This document shows positions 22,837 through 33,319 of a stretch of 64,000 nucleotides of DNA, one piece after another (position 1 is the first letter of the stretch; each line of letters opens with the position of its first letter). The stretch comes from Conoideocrella luteorostrata (lineage: Eukaryota > Ascomycota > Sordariomycetes > Hypocreales > Clavicipitaceae). The notes under the pieces were generated by a model, which had not been told where the DNA came from, searched no databases, and worked only from the letters and a program-made list of their open reading frames with translations. Both the position numbers and the translations under genes were made by a program. The stretch spans positions 1 to 64,000 of the forward strand of contig JASWJB010000234.1 in the NCBI GenBank assembly GCA_032433595.1, read 5' to 3'.

Positions 22837-24873
22837 ATGAGCACTAAATTCACTTCTTGTTCTGACGAGGACCCCATCCACGTCGAATCCGCCATTGTTG
22901 CACAAACCACCCAAGCTATCCATGACAGTCGACCAGTCTGGGAGCGGAGGGAAACATTTGGCAAGCCTGGTTAGCATTGCAATGCATTCATCTCGGCACG
23001 GTGAATCATTGAGCTCTGATCTGACCCAGCATTTTTTCAGGCTTTGCCGGGCTGTTCAGCAACAAATATGTCACGCTTTGTGCTGCATTCGCCACGATGG
23101 GCGGCGCGTTCTTTGGGCACGACGAAGGTGTGATTTCTGTGACGCTTTTCATGGAACAGTTCGTACAACAGTTTCCCGAAGTCAGCCCCGAGGCCTCTGG
23201 TGCTGGTTTTAAAAAAGGATTAATGACGGCCATGATTGAGCTTGGCGCTTTTCTTGGTGCCATGAACCAAGGCTGGATTGCCAACAAATTCTCACGTAAA
23301 TGGTCTATATTGTTCGCTGTTGGTATCTTCTTGATCGGCTCTTCTATACAGACCGGCGCCATGTCGCTCGGTATGCTTGTTGGTGGTCGCTTTATTGGTG
23401 GGATTGGCGTGGGCATGCTGGCAATGGTTCCCCCGCTATACATATCAGAAATTGAGATTAGAGGCACGCTTTTGGTATTGTAGGAACTTTCCATCGTCAC
23501 GGCCATCGTCGTTGCATTCTACACTACGTATGGAACGCGCCACATATCAAGCCAATGGTCCTGGCAGCTACCCTTCCTGATCCAGGTACCTCCGTCCCGC
23601 GCTTGTTTCCGTCTCTTGTCGTCGACCGATCCCTACCCTGGTGCTAGGTACTGGTGTTCCATTTCTGCCGTACTCTCCCAGATGGCTATCCTCTCGTGGG
23701 CGCAACGATGAAGCTCTCCAGGTTTTTTCGACGACTCGTAATTTACCTGCAACTGATGAAAGAGTCTTGAGAGAATGGATCGAGATCCAGTCAGAAGTTC
23801 AATACAGCCAAGAGGTCAGCCAAGAGAAGCATCCTCACCTTCACAACGGAAGTCGGTAGGGTCGCTTCAAGAAGGGTGCTGTAGGAGGCACAGGGGCTTC
23901 TGATTTGACGTCAAAAGGTTCTTGCACGAAGCAATAGGTAAAACAAAGTATTAAATTCAATTAGGTCTGTCTAAGAAAGAAGAACAAGAAGAAGTGGAAT
24001 GCCCGCGAGCGCGCCGTATTAAAGAGGCGCGCTAGGGTGACCACGTGACCTTGACGAGGGATTCTAACAGGTGCCTGGAAGAGGACTCATGTTGGCATTG
24101 ATCTAATTTTCTTCCAACGTGCGCAATTTACTGTCTATCCCACTCTTGATTTAGAAATTGTTCGCTAACCAGACTGCAGAGTTCGGTGGTGTGAACGCTC
24201 TGGTTTACTACTCTCCCACACTCTTCGCTGCTATGGGGCTTGATTATCAGATGCAGCTTGATATGTCTGGTGTGTTGAATATTTCTCAAATGGTGGCGTG
24301 CTTCTGGTCTCTTTGGGGCATGGATAGACTTGGGCGCCGCGTCTTACTCCTGGCCCGGTCCGCCCGCATGGTCGTCTCACACCTCATCATTTCCATTCTA
24401 GTTGGCCTATACCAGGACACCTGGGAGACTCACAAAGCTCAGGGTTGGGTCTCCGTGGCGTTTCTTCTATTCTTCATTTTAACTTGTGGCGGCACTTGAG
24501 GTCCGATTCTCTGGGCTGTGCCGGTCAAGATTTTCTCTGCGTCGCTTCGAGCCAAAGGAATGGCATATGCCACCATGTCTAACTGGCTCAACAATTTCAT
24601 CACTGGTCTCATTACACCGCCGCTAGTTCAAAACACATGGTATGGAACCTACTTTCTTTTTTGCATCTTCTGTCTTTTAGTAGAATATGGTCCTATTATG
24701 TGGTCATAGAAACCAATGGAAGAACGCTAGTGCAGATGGATGATGTTTTCAAAGACAATACCGCCGAGGAAGAACTGGCTAGGCGCATCAGGATTGAAGC
24801 CGCCCTAGCACTACAAGTTCGGGGTAATGTGAATTCTGGAAAAGTTCACGTTCCAAATAGTCGTGATGTGTGA
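22837..24873 (+). pseudogene. MFS sugar transporter, inactivated by LTR and stops
   Basis: An intact version would be a plasma-membrane sugar permease. Exon 1 is 22837-22969 (MSTKFTSCSDEDP to FGKPG) with a clean 71-bp intron (GTTAGC to TTTTTCAG). Exon 2 gives GFAGLFSNKYVTLCAAFATM and GGAFFGHDEGVISVTLFMEQF. Signature pieces are GRFIGGIGVGML, LYISEIEIRGT, PYSPRWLSSRGR, FGGVNALVYYSPTLF, DRLGRR, LRAKGMAYATMSNWLNNFI and ETNGRTLVQMDDVFKD. Lesions are TAG at 23481-23483 (CAG to TAG), TAG at 23857-23859, a 190-bp LTR at 23880-24069, TGA at 24497-24499 (TGG to TGA) and a frameshift near 24,680. Confidence 0.87.
23880..24069 (-). mobile_element. Solo LTR D (subfamily II) inside MFS gene
   Basis: 190 bp. 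On the minus strand it starts TGTTAGAATCCC and ends GCCTCCTACA. The target duplication GGTGC is perfect (23875-23879 and 24070-24074). AGCGCGCC (24008-24015) and GGCGCGCT (24026-24033) bracket a 10-nt loop. It carries the GTCACGTGGTCACC box. Excision with one target copy restores KKGAWKRTHVG of the transporter. Confidence 0.92.
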
Positions 24874-24895
24874 GCTCTTGGTCACAATACAATAT

Positions 24896-25082
24896 TGTTG
24901 GAACGCCGCCAAGCAGTATCAAGCCCGTCACGTGGTCACCTTCAAGCCACGATATTTATACGGCGATATCGTGCCTTCCACTATGACTTCTTTTCTTCTT
25001 CTTAGATAGACACAGACAATTATTAATATATTACCTTTGAAGCCGATGATCTAGATCATTGCACAACCATGTGCAACCCACA
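24896..25082 (+). mobile_element. Solo LTR E (subfamily I)
   Basis: 187 bp, TGTTGGAACGCC to CAACCCACA, plus orientation, inverted relative to LTR A. CACGATAT (24948-24955) and ATATCGTG (24966-24973) flank TTATACGGCG. The terminal hairpin is TTGCACA-ACCA-TGTGCAA. Flanks AATAT and GTGAT do not match, so it may derive from recombination between two insertions or from a degraded target site. Confidence 0.85.
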
Positions 25083-25405
25083 GTGATCTTATTGCTAGGC
25101 CTTGTTCGTGAACAACAACAGCAACCAGTTAAGGTGCCCGAAGGTTGGAGTTGATTTTTCCAAGAGTAGGTCTTCTAGCTAACTATTATACCCCCTTTTA
25201 TCTCACGTGACTAGCTTCCTAGGTAAAACATAATTCCACATATATACTCCGTACTAGATAGCTAGAATAGCTATCCCTAGGGGGTGCTTACAGTCCCGCA
25301 CAAAGTATCAATACGCTGAATCGACTTGGCCGCTACATCAAAACAACGCGGTTTCAATATGACAGTCGGTAGAGGTAAGTAAAGATTCCTGGGAAAAGTA
25401 GGGCT
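25083..25405. other. Intergenic
   Basis: Nothing is supported apart from a TACTCCGTA motif at about 25,246. Confidence 0.55.
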
Positions 25406-25816
25406 TTGCCGACATCCTCATTTGCAGACGATATATGTTTCATTCGGAAATCATTTCACCGCCGATCCGAGGAGAAGCTGGAACTCGCCGCTAGCTGGTT
25501 TGAGGAGTGCAAAAAACGACACCATTGTCGAGCAGATATCTCATTCAGCCCAAAGCGACTGATTTTTGTTGGAAATATAGTTTTACCGCCACGTCTTGTT
25601 GAGACTGTTGTTGGCCTGGGAAGCATAACGTTCCAATATGCCGCGTTGAGTTATTGTTGGTGTGTTGAACGGGAAACATTCACCACCACCTCCAATACTG
25701 TCACCGGAAGCATCCAATATCACCGAAAACGTACGATGCTCCCGAAAACGTTCGACATCGGCCGAAAGCGTTCAATATCGCCGGAAGCGTTCAACACCAC
25801 CGGAAACAGACGATAA
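25406..25816 (+). pseudogene. HET-domain (heterokaryon incompatibility) fragment
   Basis: The frame has the lead-in typical of HET proteins: AASWFEECKKRHHC, then PPRLVETV, then YAALSYCWC, the first HET motif (usually YxALSYCWG). The frame then enters a 19-20-bp tandem repeat and stops, so the rest of the HET domain is absent. There is no ATG at the 5-prime end. It would have been a cytosolic self/non-self recognition factor; this copy is truncated at both ends. Confidence 0.7.
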
Positions 25817-25822
25817 CGCCGG
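25672..25822 (+). repeat. Minisatellite, 19-20-bp units
   Basis: Six or seven imperfect copies of a unit close to ACCGGAAGCGTTCAATATC, with period 19-20. It directly follows the HET motif. Confidence 0.8.
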
Positions 25823-25947
25823 AATTCATAGAATGAAATGATAGGCATCTTGTGAAGATAAATAGTAGTCAAATTCCCCGTCAATTTAAATAGAAATCAA
25901 GGACAATTTTTCACTGCCTTAGAGACCGACTTCCATAGCTGCTCACT

Positions 25948-26327
25948 TGTGACACTCCCTTATGGGGTGGTTCTGTCACGTGAGTGACCGTCTTCAACTA
26001 GGCTTTCTTTTTCGTAACAAGTACTCCGTATACTAACTAAGCTTATAATAAGTGCTAGAACTGTGCAAAACGCCATTAAACTCTCCCACTTGTGAAGGAA
26101 CTAGCCTCAAGCCTATTCAACTTGAGGGGTTCGTTGATTGTCTATCTAAGACTAAGGAGCAAGAAGGAGAGCTCTCCTTAGTCTCCCCTGGCTCGTAGCT
26201 AAGTAGAGACTTATCGTAGCTTATCTACACGTGAGGGTTGTCGATCCCTGTCTGGCCTGCGCCCGCTTGATGAGGCCGAACAGGGCAGGGCCATGTTCCG
26301 ATTGAACGGCTTAGCCTGTGACAATTA
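25948..26327. mobile_element. Possible solo LTR, unrelated to the copia-like set
   Basis: The interval begins TGTGACACTCCC and ends near CCTGTGACA. TCACT occurs directly before (25943-25947) and again at 26328-26332, but the 3-prime terminus is not a clean CA if that repeat is used. No coding sequence is seen. Confidence 0.4.
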
Positions 26328-27744
26328 TCACTATAATCCAGCCCCATGTTTTCTAAAAAGGCGGAGAGAGCAAATTATTAACAGGTATATCCAGGATCTA
26401 TAAGTTATAAACTGGATTAATGTCTCGTGGCGCTTAATAAATTAGCGATGCTAGACGTGCCCCGCTAGGACCTGCGACTAGCGCGGCTAACTTAGCTAGC
26501 TATAAAGCAGCGGATTATAGCTTTTTGCTCTTGGTCGCAGCTCTTATCTCAACGGATTAATTAGGCTATCTTTGCTGGTGTTTATTACTCATGAGTTTTT
26601 CTGCGCCTGTAACATTTACTATCTAATCTAAACCGCTAATAAGTTGCTGCTAATTAGGGTGTTTTTCTGGAACTCTTAAAATTATCTGAAGATGGAGTAG
26701 CTTAAAACTTAGCGTTAGTGTTTTCCAGCGGAGGAAGAGTAGTTAATAAAGAGTTTAACTCTACTCTATTTATGTATGCATTAATTTCTTTAGAGAGTGT
26801 AGGCGGTATTATGAAGATACTTAAAGAACAGGTTTTGGGTATTTAAGGCATGGCTAAGCTTCCGGCGTTTGGTCTGTTATTGTTGTTTTAATATTTAAGC
26901 ACGGATATGCGCTTAAGTCCAATCGGCTTGTTCTTCTTGCTCCTTTTGTCCAAATCTCTTAAAGGTCCTTCTGAGGAGAGGAAGGGCGATTTCCTCACCG
27001 GGGATTCTACCAGGTCTGTTTCTGGGTTTTGCACAGCCTACCACTTTCCCCACAGACCTTGGAGCTGGAGAACGCGTTTGTGGCCAACTAGTTCCTCCTC
27101 ATATTTCCAATTGCAGCCAGGACGGAGCGGCTGAGGTGCCGAGATACCTGTGTGGCGATGGTCTTCAAATGCTTAAGGCCCTGGCGGATTTCGTTAAACC
27201 GCAAGGTATTATTGTGCCTATGCAAACTCCTATACAGCCCCTGATCTGCATGATAAGACCGACTGCTAAGCAATTTAAGGCCAGCGCATAGTTCTCTAAG
27301 CTATTATTTCTGTTGCTCGGTCTTTTAAGATGTCAAGCTAAGTAACCTGCCTCATGAGGTCCCTCTTGCTCCTCTTTCGCCGTCGGGATTGTTTGGCCTC
27401 AGCAATGTAACTATGCAGGTTGGATTCTCTATACGCTTGGAAAGCAGAACACAAGGATACGTAAAGAAGGGTATAGCAAGGAGTGCATTGATGACAGAGC
27501 TACGCCATGGAGTATCGAAGACAAAAATAACAACTGGCTCGCTTCTCGCATCTACTACCGGTTTTTAGAACTGGGGTTGTACTCCGCTTGAAAGTGTCTA
27601 AAAATCATTGAATACGTCGTGTCCAAAAAACAAATGCCTTGCGATGTGGTTCCTCTAGTCTGCTTTTTAGCCCATATTATCTACAATGAAGCGGGGCACA
27701 AATATTGTACCTCTTGGATTGCTCCTGGGATACTGTTTTTGTTC
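26328..27744. other. AT-rich degenerate region, probable transposon remains
   Basis: 26,330-26,900 is strongly AT-rich and stop-rich in all frames. On the minus strand at about 27,090-27,440 a short basic stretch (AEAKQSRRRKRSKRDLMRQV) followed by stops and then LRFNEIRQGLKHLKTIATQV looks like an eroded fungal coding sequence or transposon tail. I cannot assign it. Confidence 0.4.
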
Positions 27745-28454
27745 CTACTGCTCGATGGCGCGAAGATATGCCACAATACTTGGAGCAATGATGCGATCTA
27801 TAACGAGTTGATCCGTGGATTCGACAATCCAGGTCTGACAGTTTCTCTGCGTAACTTTCTTTCCTCGCACATCCTGTATCACGTGTGAATAAGCAATCAT
27901 TCCGTGAAAAGCGGAGACAATAACGCTAGCAGGATGTATATAGGCTATCGGCTGGCAGTGCAGCGAATATGCAGGCTTACCTGGTTATCAACAGTGTTCA
28001 AGCTTCCTCCAGGAGGCCTGATTTTGTGTAGACTAGCCTCCAAAGCGCACACCGGTACGGTGTCCAGCTTGCGCTTACCATGGTTGAACATGGCACTCTC
28101 ATTGCAATATTTGCCGTCTATCCATTGAAGCGGGATCCTTTTGGCTGGCTTAATAGTTGTATGGCGGAGGTCGTGGCTGCGCTTGATTTCGAGCTGGAAA
28201 CCGTTCTTGACGTCACCAGTGGCATGAATCGTAACGCCGACGTCTGGATGACCGTGTGAACGAACCCATAATGCCCAGTGGTCCTTGAAGGGTGCACCAT
28301 TGTATATCAGGAGCTCCAAAAGGAATGCCCCGGTTGGTCCTTCGAGGCTGACAGGTGGCGGTGTCGGCTGTTGAATACCACGAGCGGCACCGGATATGTG
28401 ACTGCCACCAAGTGGGGGAGGCGGTGGTGGAGGGACAGGCGGATGAGAAGGCAT
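27745..28454 (-). CDS. Conserved fungal protein of unknown function, 200 aa
   Basis: Two exons on the minus strand: 28454-27981 and 27873-27745. The 107-bp intron has GTAAGC and GTGATACAG ends and phase 0 (NTVDNQ joined to DVRGKK). The N-terminus is proline-rich (PPVPPPPPPP). Then come LLIYNGAPFKDHWALWV, GVTIHATGDVKNGFQLEIKRSHD, PAKRIPLQWIDGKY, PVCALEASLHKI and the C-terminal CQTWIVESTDQLV...AYLRAIEQ. This matches a widespread family of fungal hypothetical proteins with that motif order. No catalytic motif or targeting signal is evident. Stopping at the unspliced TAG would lose the conserved CQTWIVES block, so the spliced model is preferred. Confidence 0.85.
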
Positions 28455-29396
28455 GGAGAATGAAAATAATTTGCTGAAGAGAAGCCTGCTGTTCTATAAA
28501 TGGATGTTTCGTGCAGTCTCATATGGTCAAGGAGCGGAGAACAAGTAGGTATGGTTGAGGACTCGAGCTTAAGCTCGCGTCCCTACAAGCGCGCGCTGCT
28601 GGCCAGAGCGAAGGGGCAAGACAGGCGTACCCCTGTCAGAGGCACACCTTAGCGCGTCAGCCTAGCAGCGCAGAGAAGAGAGGAAGAGAGCTTCTCGCTC
28701 CCTTTCCCTTTCCCTTCTCTTTCCTTAAGCTTATAGATATTACAATTGACGCTTGCTTGCAGATGCCCCAAGGCCAGTCCATTACAAGGTATTTATAACA
28801 AAATCGATCTGCTGGTTCTCACCAAGATCGCCTGGGCGGCTAGCCGATCCACGCTCTTTCATAGTACATACGATCAGTAGATGATGTTTCTTGGCGGCCA
28901 GTCAGAGGCATTTGACAGCCGAAGAAATACAACCAACAACCAACATGTTTCAGTCAGGGCCGATGGCCTTGTATGTGACGGTTGTCTTGAGTAGGTCGGG
29001 CATGCAAGGGTGTTGTTGCACAGCGCGCACGCGCAGAGTAGCTAGTATGCTCGGATTAAATAATCAACGCACACCGCTAGGGTGGAGAGCGCGCCCCCTT
29101 CTCTCTAGCAGCAGAGGGGAATTCCCCTCTCGGCATCATCATCAATTCAATTATCTATGCCTACACATATCATCCCATCAGAACCCTAGAATGCGATTCT
29201 CGTGCAAGAAAGGGGAAGGCAGGGGCTTGTGGCTGTACGGGCGGCGGCTAATGTCTCACCAGCCTCCACAGCCTTATCTGCCGTCCAGCCCGTCCTACCC
29301 CACCCTGCCCGCTCATGATCTTCCATCATCATCACTGCCATTTGCTGCACCCCTAGACGCTGGCCATCCTCCTTCCGAGCACCTCAGTTTGATCCT
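28455..29396. other. Intergenic
   Basis: No gene is supported. Pyrimidine-rich tracts lie at about 28,695-28,730. A TGTTGTTGCAC to GCCTACA interval (about 29,010-29,164) with GCGCGC segments faintly recalls an LTR, but no target duplication or shared box is present. Confidence 0.45.
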
Positions 29397-30357
29397 ATGA
29401 TTAAATCACAAGCTCAGTCCCTTAGCGCCGACTTGGACCGCCCCGCGGCTAGCTGGAACAGTAGCAGCTTTTTCCGCGAAAAACGGGCCGATGCGTTCCC
29501 TTCTCCTGATGAAATCAGGGCGCTGAACCGGGAGCTGGGAGACATACGTGCAGAAGACTTTTACAGGCCACCCCCAGTACGAATACCAGCGCTCGGCCTC
29601 CTTGTCAAATACGGCGCCGATGTGACGGTTCACGAGGCGAAAACTCAATTAATAATTCGCGAGAAGTTACTTGGCCATGTTCCTATCCCTGAAGTTTTCG
29701 GCTGGGCCATGGACGGAGGACAAGGGTTTATTTATATGCAGCTAGTTCAGGGCGAAACTTTGGAAGATCGATGGCATGTTCTAGACGAGGCAGACAGGCG
29801 CTCTGTCTGCGGCCAGCTACGGACCATGGTCGCTACTTGGAGCAGCTTGCCTCAAGACGACCAAGACGACCATGGAAGTTACATAGGTGAGTAGTACAGA
29901 CCGCAAAAACGCTAGAAAAGTCCGCCACTAAACTGGCAAAACAGGTAGTCTATGCCGACAACCGCTGAACGACATCCTTCTTCAACATCGCCCGGCGCTT
30001 GTCGGTCCGTTTGCAGGGCCAGACGCTGTCGAGCAGTTTCAAAACGCCTGTGGCATCGATGTTACCCAGCGATCAACTATTGTTTTCACGCATGCAGATC
30101 TAGTGGCCCCAAATATTTTGCTCTCTACGGGACCAGATCCAAAAGTTATTGCTATCATCGATTGGGCCCAGGCCGGATGGTACCCGAGCTACTGGGAATT
30201 CTGCAAAGCGCGTCGCGTAGATCTGGATGCGCAATACTTTAGCGGCGATATTCAAGATGAATGGCGCGCTAAATACCTGCCTTTAGTGCTAGATGAGGTG
30301 GATAACGAGATGTACTATCATCCCTGGCTATATTTTGTATTGTCGAAAGGAATTTGA
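29397..30357 (+). CDS. APH/choline-kinase-family phosphotransferase
   Basis: A 300-aa protein in two exons (29397-29886, 29945-30357). The 58-bp intron has GTGAGT and ACAG ends and splits a Gly codon. The fold is that of aminoglycoside-phosphotransferase-like kinases. The nucleotide-binding lobe has HEAKTQLIIREKLLG-HVPIPEVFGW and FIYMQLVQGETLEDRW. The catalytic loop is H213-A-D215 with N220 (HADLVAPNIL). The metal-binding IIDWAQAGWYPSYWE has D236. All key residues are present. Fungal members usually phosphorylate small unidentified metabolites and are cytosolic. Neighbours give no pathway hint. The downstream flank is a CHAT relic on the opposite strand. Confidence 0.87.
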
Positions 30358-30514
30358 GATCCCAAACGGGCATTGGTAAAGCCGTATAAGTGGCTTCTAC
30401 GAAGCCTGTTGCCGCAAAGGTGTCATACTCTCTTCATCGCGAGATAGAAGCAACCACGACCAGCTTATTGCTGCTGTCGTCTCGTCTCTTCCCGTCTGTA
30501 TTACTGGTGCCTTG

Positions 30515-31250
30515 TCAGGTGCACTCTAGGTACTTTGTAAGCGAGGCATGCCTCCCGGCGCCAAAAGGACCTTGAGCCTCCCAGGAAGGCTCGTTTGTTT
30601 CATCAGCGGCGATAGAGGTACTGCAGGTGACGGGTTGATCCAATACGTCCCGGAGGCGAACAAACTGCGCCGCTAAATTAGGATGTCTATCCTGTAGATC
30701 ACTGATATCTACCCTCATGTCTTCGAGAGATGTTGCAAGTATACCTCGACCCTGTTCAAGCGAAGCGAGCGCAATGGACGGACCCTTTGACGCATGCAAC
30801 GCTGCCGCTGCCGCTGCCGCACCAGAAGCTAGCCCGGCCACTTTGCCAAGGATATATTGCTTATCGGATGTCTCAAGTGATCTCGCTGTTAATTTTGAAG
30901 CGAGTTGAACGACCTTCATTGACATATTATAGGCTTGTTGCCAGTCTTGAATTATCGCACAAATCTCCATACAAATCCTGCCAGCTGATATTCGGGTAAG
31001 AGTATGTGAGTTTGACTGACCTAAACCCATTTGGCTGCATGAAAGGGCCTCTTTGAGATCCCCCATGTCTCCAGTTGTCCGATATCTATTCATAAGTCGG
31101 AATGCTAGAACAATCATTTAATCGCTCAGCGCGCCCTGGATGATCATTTGACGTTGCGTTTACTGTTTTTCTTAAAACTCGAATAGCCTCCTCAAGATCA
31201 TCTGCTGCTTTAGTTCTTGCGTATTTGTAGCCAAGTTTTTCTCCTAACTA
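30515..31250 (-). pseudogene. CHAT/TPR-domain protein fragment
   Basis: The minus strand reads [20 protein letters not shown] plus a second repeat (NRYRTTGDMGDLKEAL), which are fungal TPR units. The linker that precedes CHAT domains follows: ARSLETSDKQYILGKVAGLA, ALASLEQGRGILATSLEDMR, HPNLAAQFVRLRDVLD. A frameshift separates the two TPR units near 31,120. The frame ends before any CHAT protease motif and becomes unrelated at GAGRHASLTKYLECT. Both ends are missing, so it cannot function. Confidence 0.72.
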
Positions 31251-31261
31251 TTCAGCCATAA

Positions 31262-31877
31262 ACCTTGCACGGTGGACAACATGCACAGCTATGGTTGATT
31301 ATGAATCTTTTGCTGGCGGAGACAAGTTTGGCAACCTCTGGGTCGTTCGCTGTCCCGAGAATGTAAGCTTGGAGGCTGATGGATCTGGTTCTCAAATCCT
31401 TAATGCGCGGGGATACCTTGGTGGCACCCCGAACCGGCTCAACCTGATGGCGCACATCTATGTTCAAGATATCCCCACGAGCATCTGCAAGACAAGCCTT
31501 GTTGTCGGCGGACAGGATGTCCTTGTGTGGACCGGCCTACAGGGCACGATCGGCGTCCTTATCCCTTTCCTTAGCCGGGATGATGCTGACTTCTTTCAAA
31601 CTTTGGAAATGCACCTTCGTAACGAGGATCAGCCACTTGCCGGCTGTGACCATCTTATGTACCGCGGTTACTACGCGCCCGTCAAAGGCATAATAGATGG
31701 GGATTTGTGCGAGCGGTATAACCTGCTTACGAATGATAAAAAGCAGATGATTGCTGGTGAGCTCCACCGCTCAGTGAGAGAAATAGAGCGCAAGATTTCG
31801 GTATGTTTTTATTAGTTGAGTAGAAGACCCTGTTTGCTGATTTATCACAGGACGTCCGAACTCGATCAGCCTTCTGA
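31262..31877 (+). pseudogene. RSE1: 3-prime fragment of splicing factor RSE1 (SF3b subunit 3)
   Basis: From about 31,262 the frame reads [20 protein letters not shown], then [82 protein letters not shown] and REIERKIS. It splices over a 50-bp intron (31801-31850) to DVRTRSAF and a stop. This is the C-terminal beta-propeller and tail of the 1200-residue SF3b3. Only about the last 180 residues exist; upstream sequence is the CHAT relic. The frame and intron are intact, but changes such as VGGQD and NDKKQ suggest relaxed constraint. ATG 31291 could start a 178-aa peptide. The functional gene must lie elsewhere. Confidence 0.85.
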
Positions 31878-33319
31878 TCCGGAGCTGCGGGGCGAGAGGT
31901 ATGCGGTGTCACGCAAGTTATGGCAATATGGCGTCAGTTGTAATGTACCGGCGGATCGTTCAGGCTAGAAGCGTTCGTCTTCGTAGTACTTATCAAAACG
32001 AAAAGCCTCCAGTTTGCTAACTCGCAAAGGAAATGCAGCACTTTCCCACTAATGCAGATAGAATATCTCGATACGAATGAGCTACTGCTATTTGTAAAGG
32101 CTATGCCTCTGGCCTTTCTTTCCCTTGCCTCGATACAACCCAAACCACCCGTCGTTACTCCCGAGCTTCCTACCCGTCACGACTTGTCACTCTTGGCCCG
32201 CCGATCCTCCCTCAGGCGGCTCGCCACATACGTATGCCATGCAACTTAGGTATCATATTATGAATGACGTAATCTCATGGCCAGCTTAGTTAATCCAAAT
32301 ATAAAAAAAAAAAACTCTTAAAGCTCCAGTGCGACTAACCGGCCTGTCACCTTAGTTTTCCGGAACGCTACCCAGCGCAGCTCCTCGCTTGCAATTCTTA
32401 CTTTCCTCTTGGGTCTTTGATCATAGCCTCGATATTCGGCGTTCTGTGGACTCCGATACACCACATTTCCGTCAAACTTATCATCGTGGACAGAGCATAT
32501 CTACTTGGACCACTTACCACATTACGGTAAGCCGGCGAGAGTTTTACTCTGGCTATCGAGATACGGCCCGATATCTGATAATCTAATAACTGATATCCCC
32601 GTGCGTGCTCCCAGAACCGGACGGGGGTCAATGGCCGTGCCAGATCTACAGTATTCGGGAGTCGTGGCCATGACGTGTTGTCAAACGCATTTTACGTCGG
32701 GGGCAAGTGCGTGCCAATCCTGGCCTCACGCTTAGGTTGCACATCGGTAGCACAGTCGGTACGGGCGCTTTACAAGAGCATTTTTTCGGGGGGGGGGGGG
32801 GGGAATTTGTACTAAATACATCATGAAGCTATCCAAGAAGACCGCGCTGCACGTCGCCTTGTGCCGGAGCAGGTAGTCTGTTAGGGTCGAGGCCATGTGC
32901 TACTCGCTTTGCTTGTTCAACGTCCACCCCAAGTTGGTCGAATAGCCGCTCGAGCTCTGAGTAGCGCTTGAGTGAAAGGCCCAAGTACACAAGATCTAGC
33001 TCGTGAACGTGAGATTTCAAAGTGCCCTCGTACTTGCCTACCAATATTCTCAGGTCCACAGAATCATGAAACTTGGCTCGGGTCGCGGCGTTTCTATATT
33101 ATGGAGGCGACTTTTATCGGCGTCAAGTCCATCGTGAAAAGGTTGTGGTGTAGATGCTTCTGAAGGGTCTCCTGTTGGCCGCCCCTTTTTATTGCGACTA
33201 GCTACCCCACTTTGCCCACTCGCCAATCGCTTGCGACCGCGACCTTCGGCGCTTACTAGTATGACACGAGCGTTTCGTACAGACCGTCCTCGTTTTCTTT
33301 TCTTGTATCCGAACTCAGA
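31878..33319. other. Intergenic with G-tract
   Basis: No complete gene. A run of 16 G occupies 32788-32803. A helical fragment at 32829-33110 is listed separately. Confidence 0.5.
32829..33110 (-). pseudogene. Unassigned helical fragment
   Basis: A minus-strand open frame reads RNAATRAKFHDSV, then GKYEGTLKSHVHELDLVYLG and RYSELERLFDQLGVDVEQAKR. It has coherent amphipathic heptads and looks like real but truncated fungal coding sequence. I do not recognise the family. There is a stop upstream and no start with context. Confidence 0.3.

Noticed and set aside
29010..29164. Additional copia-like LTR (TGTTGTTG to CCTACA)
   Set aside because: Lacks the GTCACGTGGTCACC box, the TATA hairpin and any target duplication.
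28891..29400. 169-codon open frame before the APH kinase
   Set aside because: No ATG at its start, low-complexity Ser/Pro-rich translation, and it overlaps the kinase promoter.
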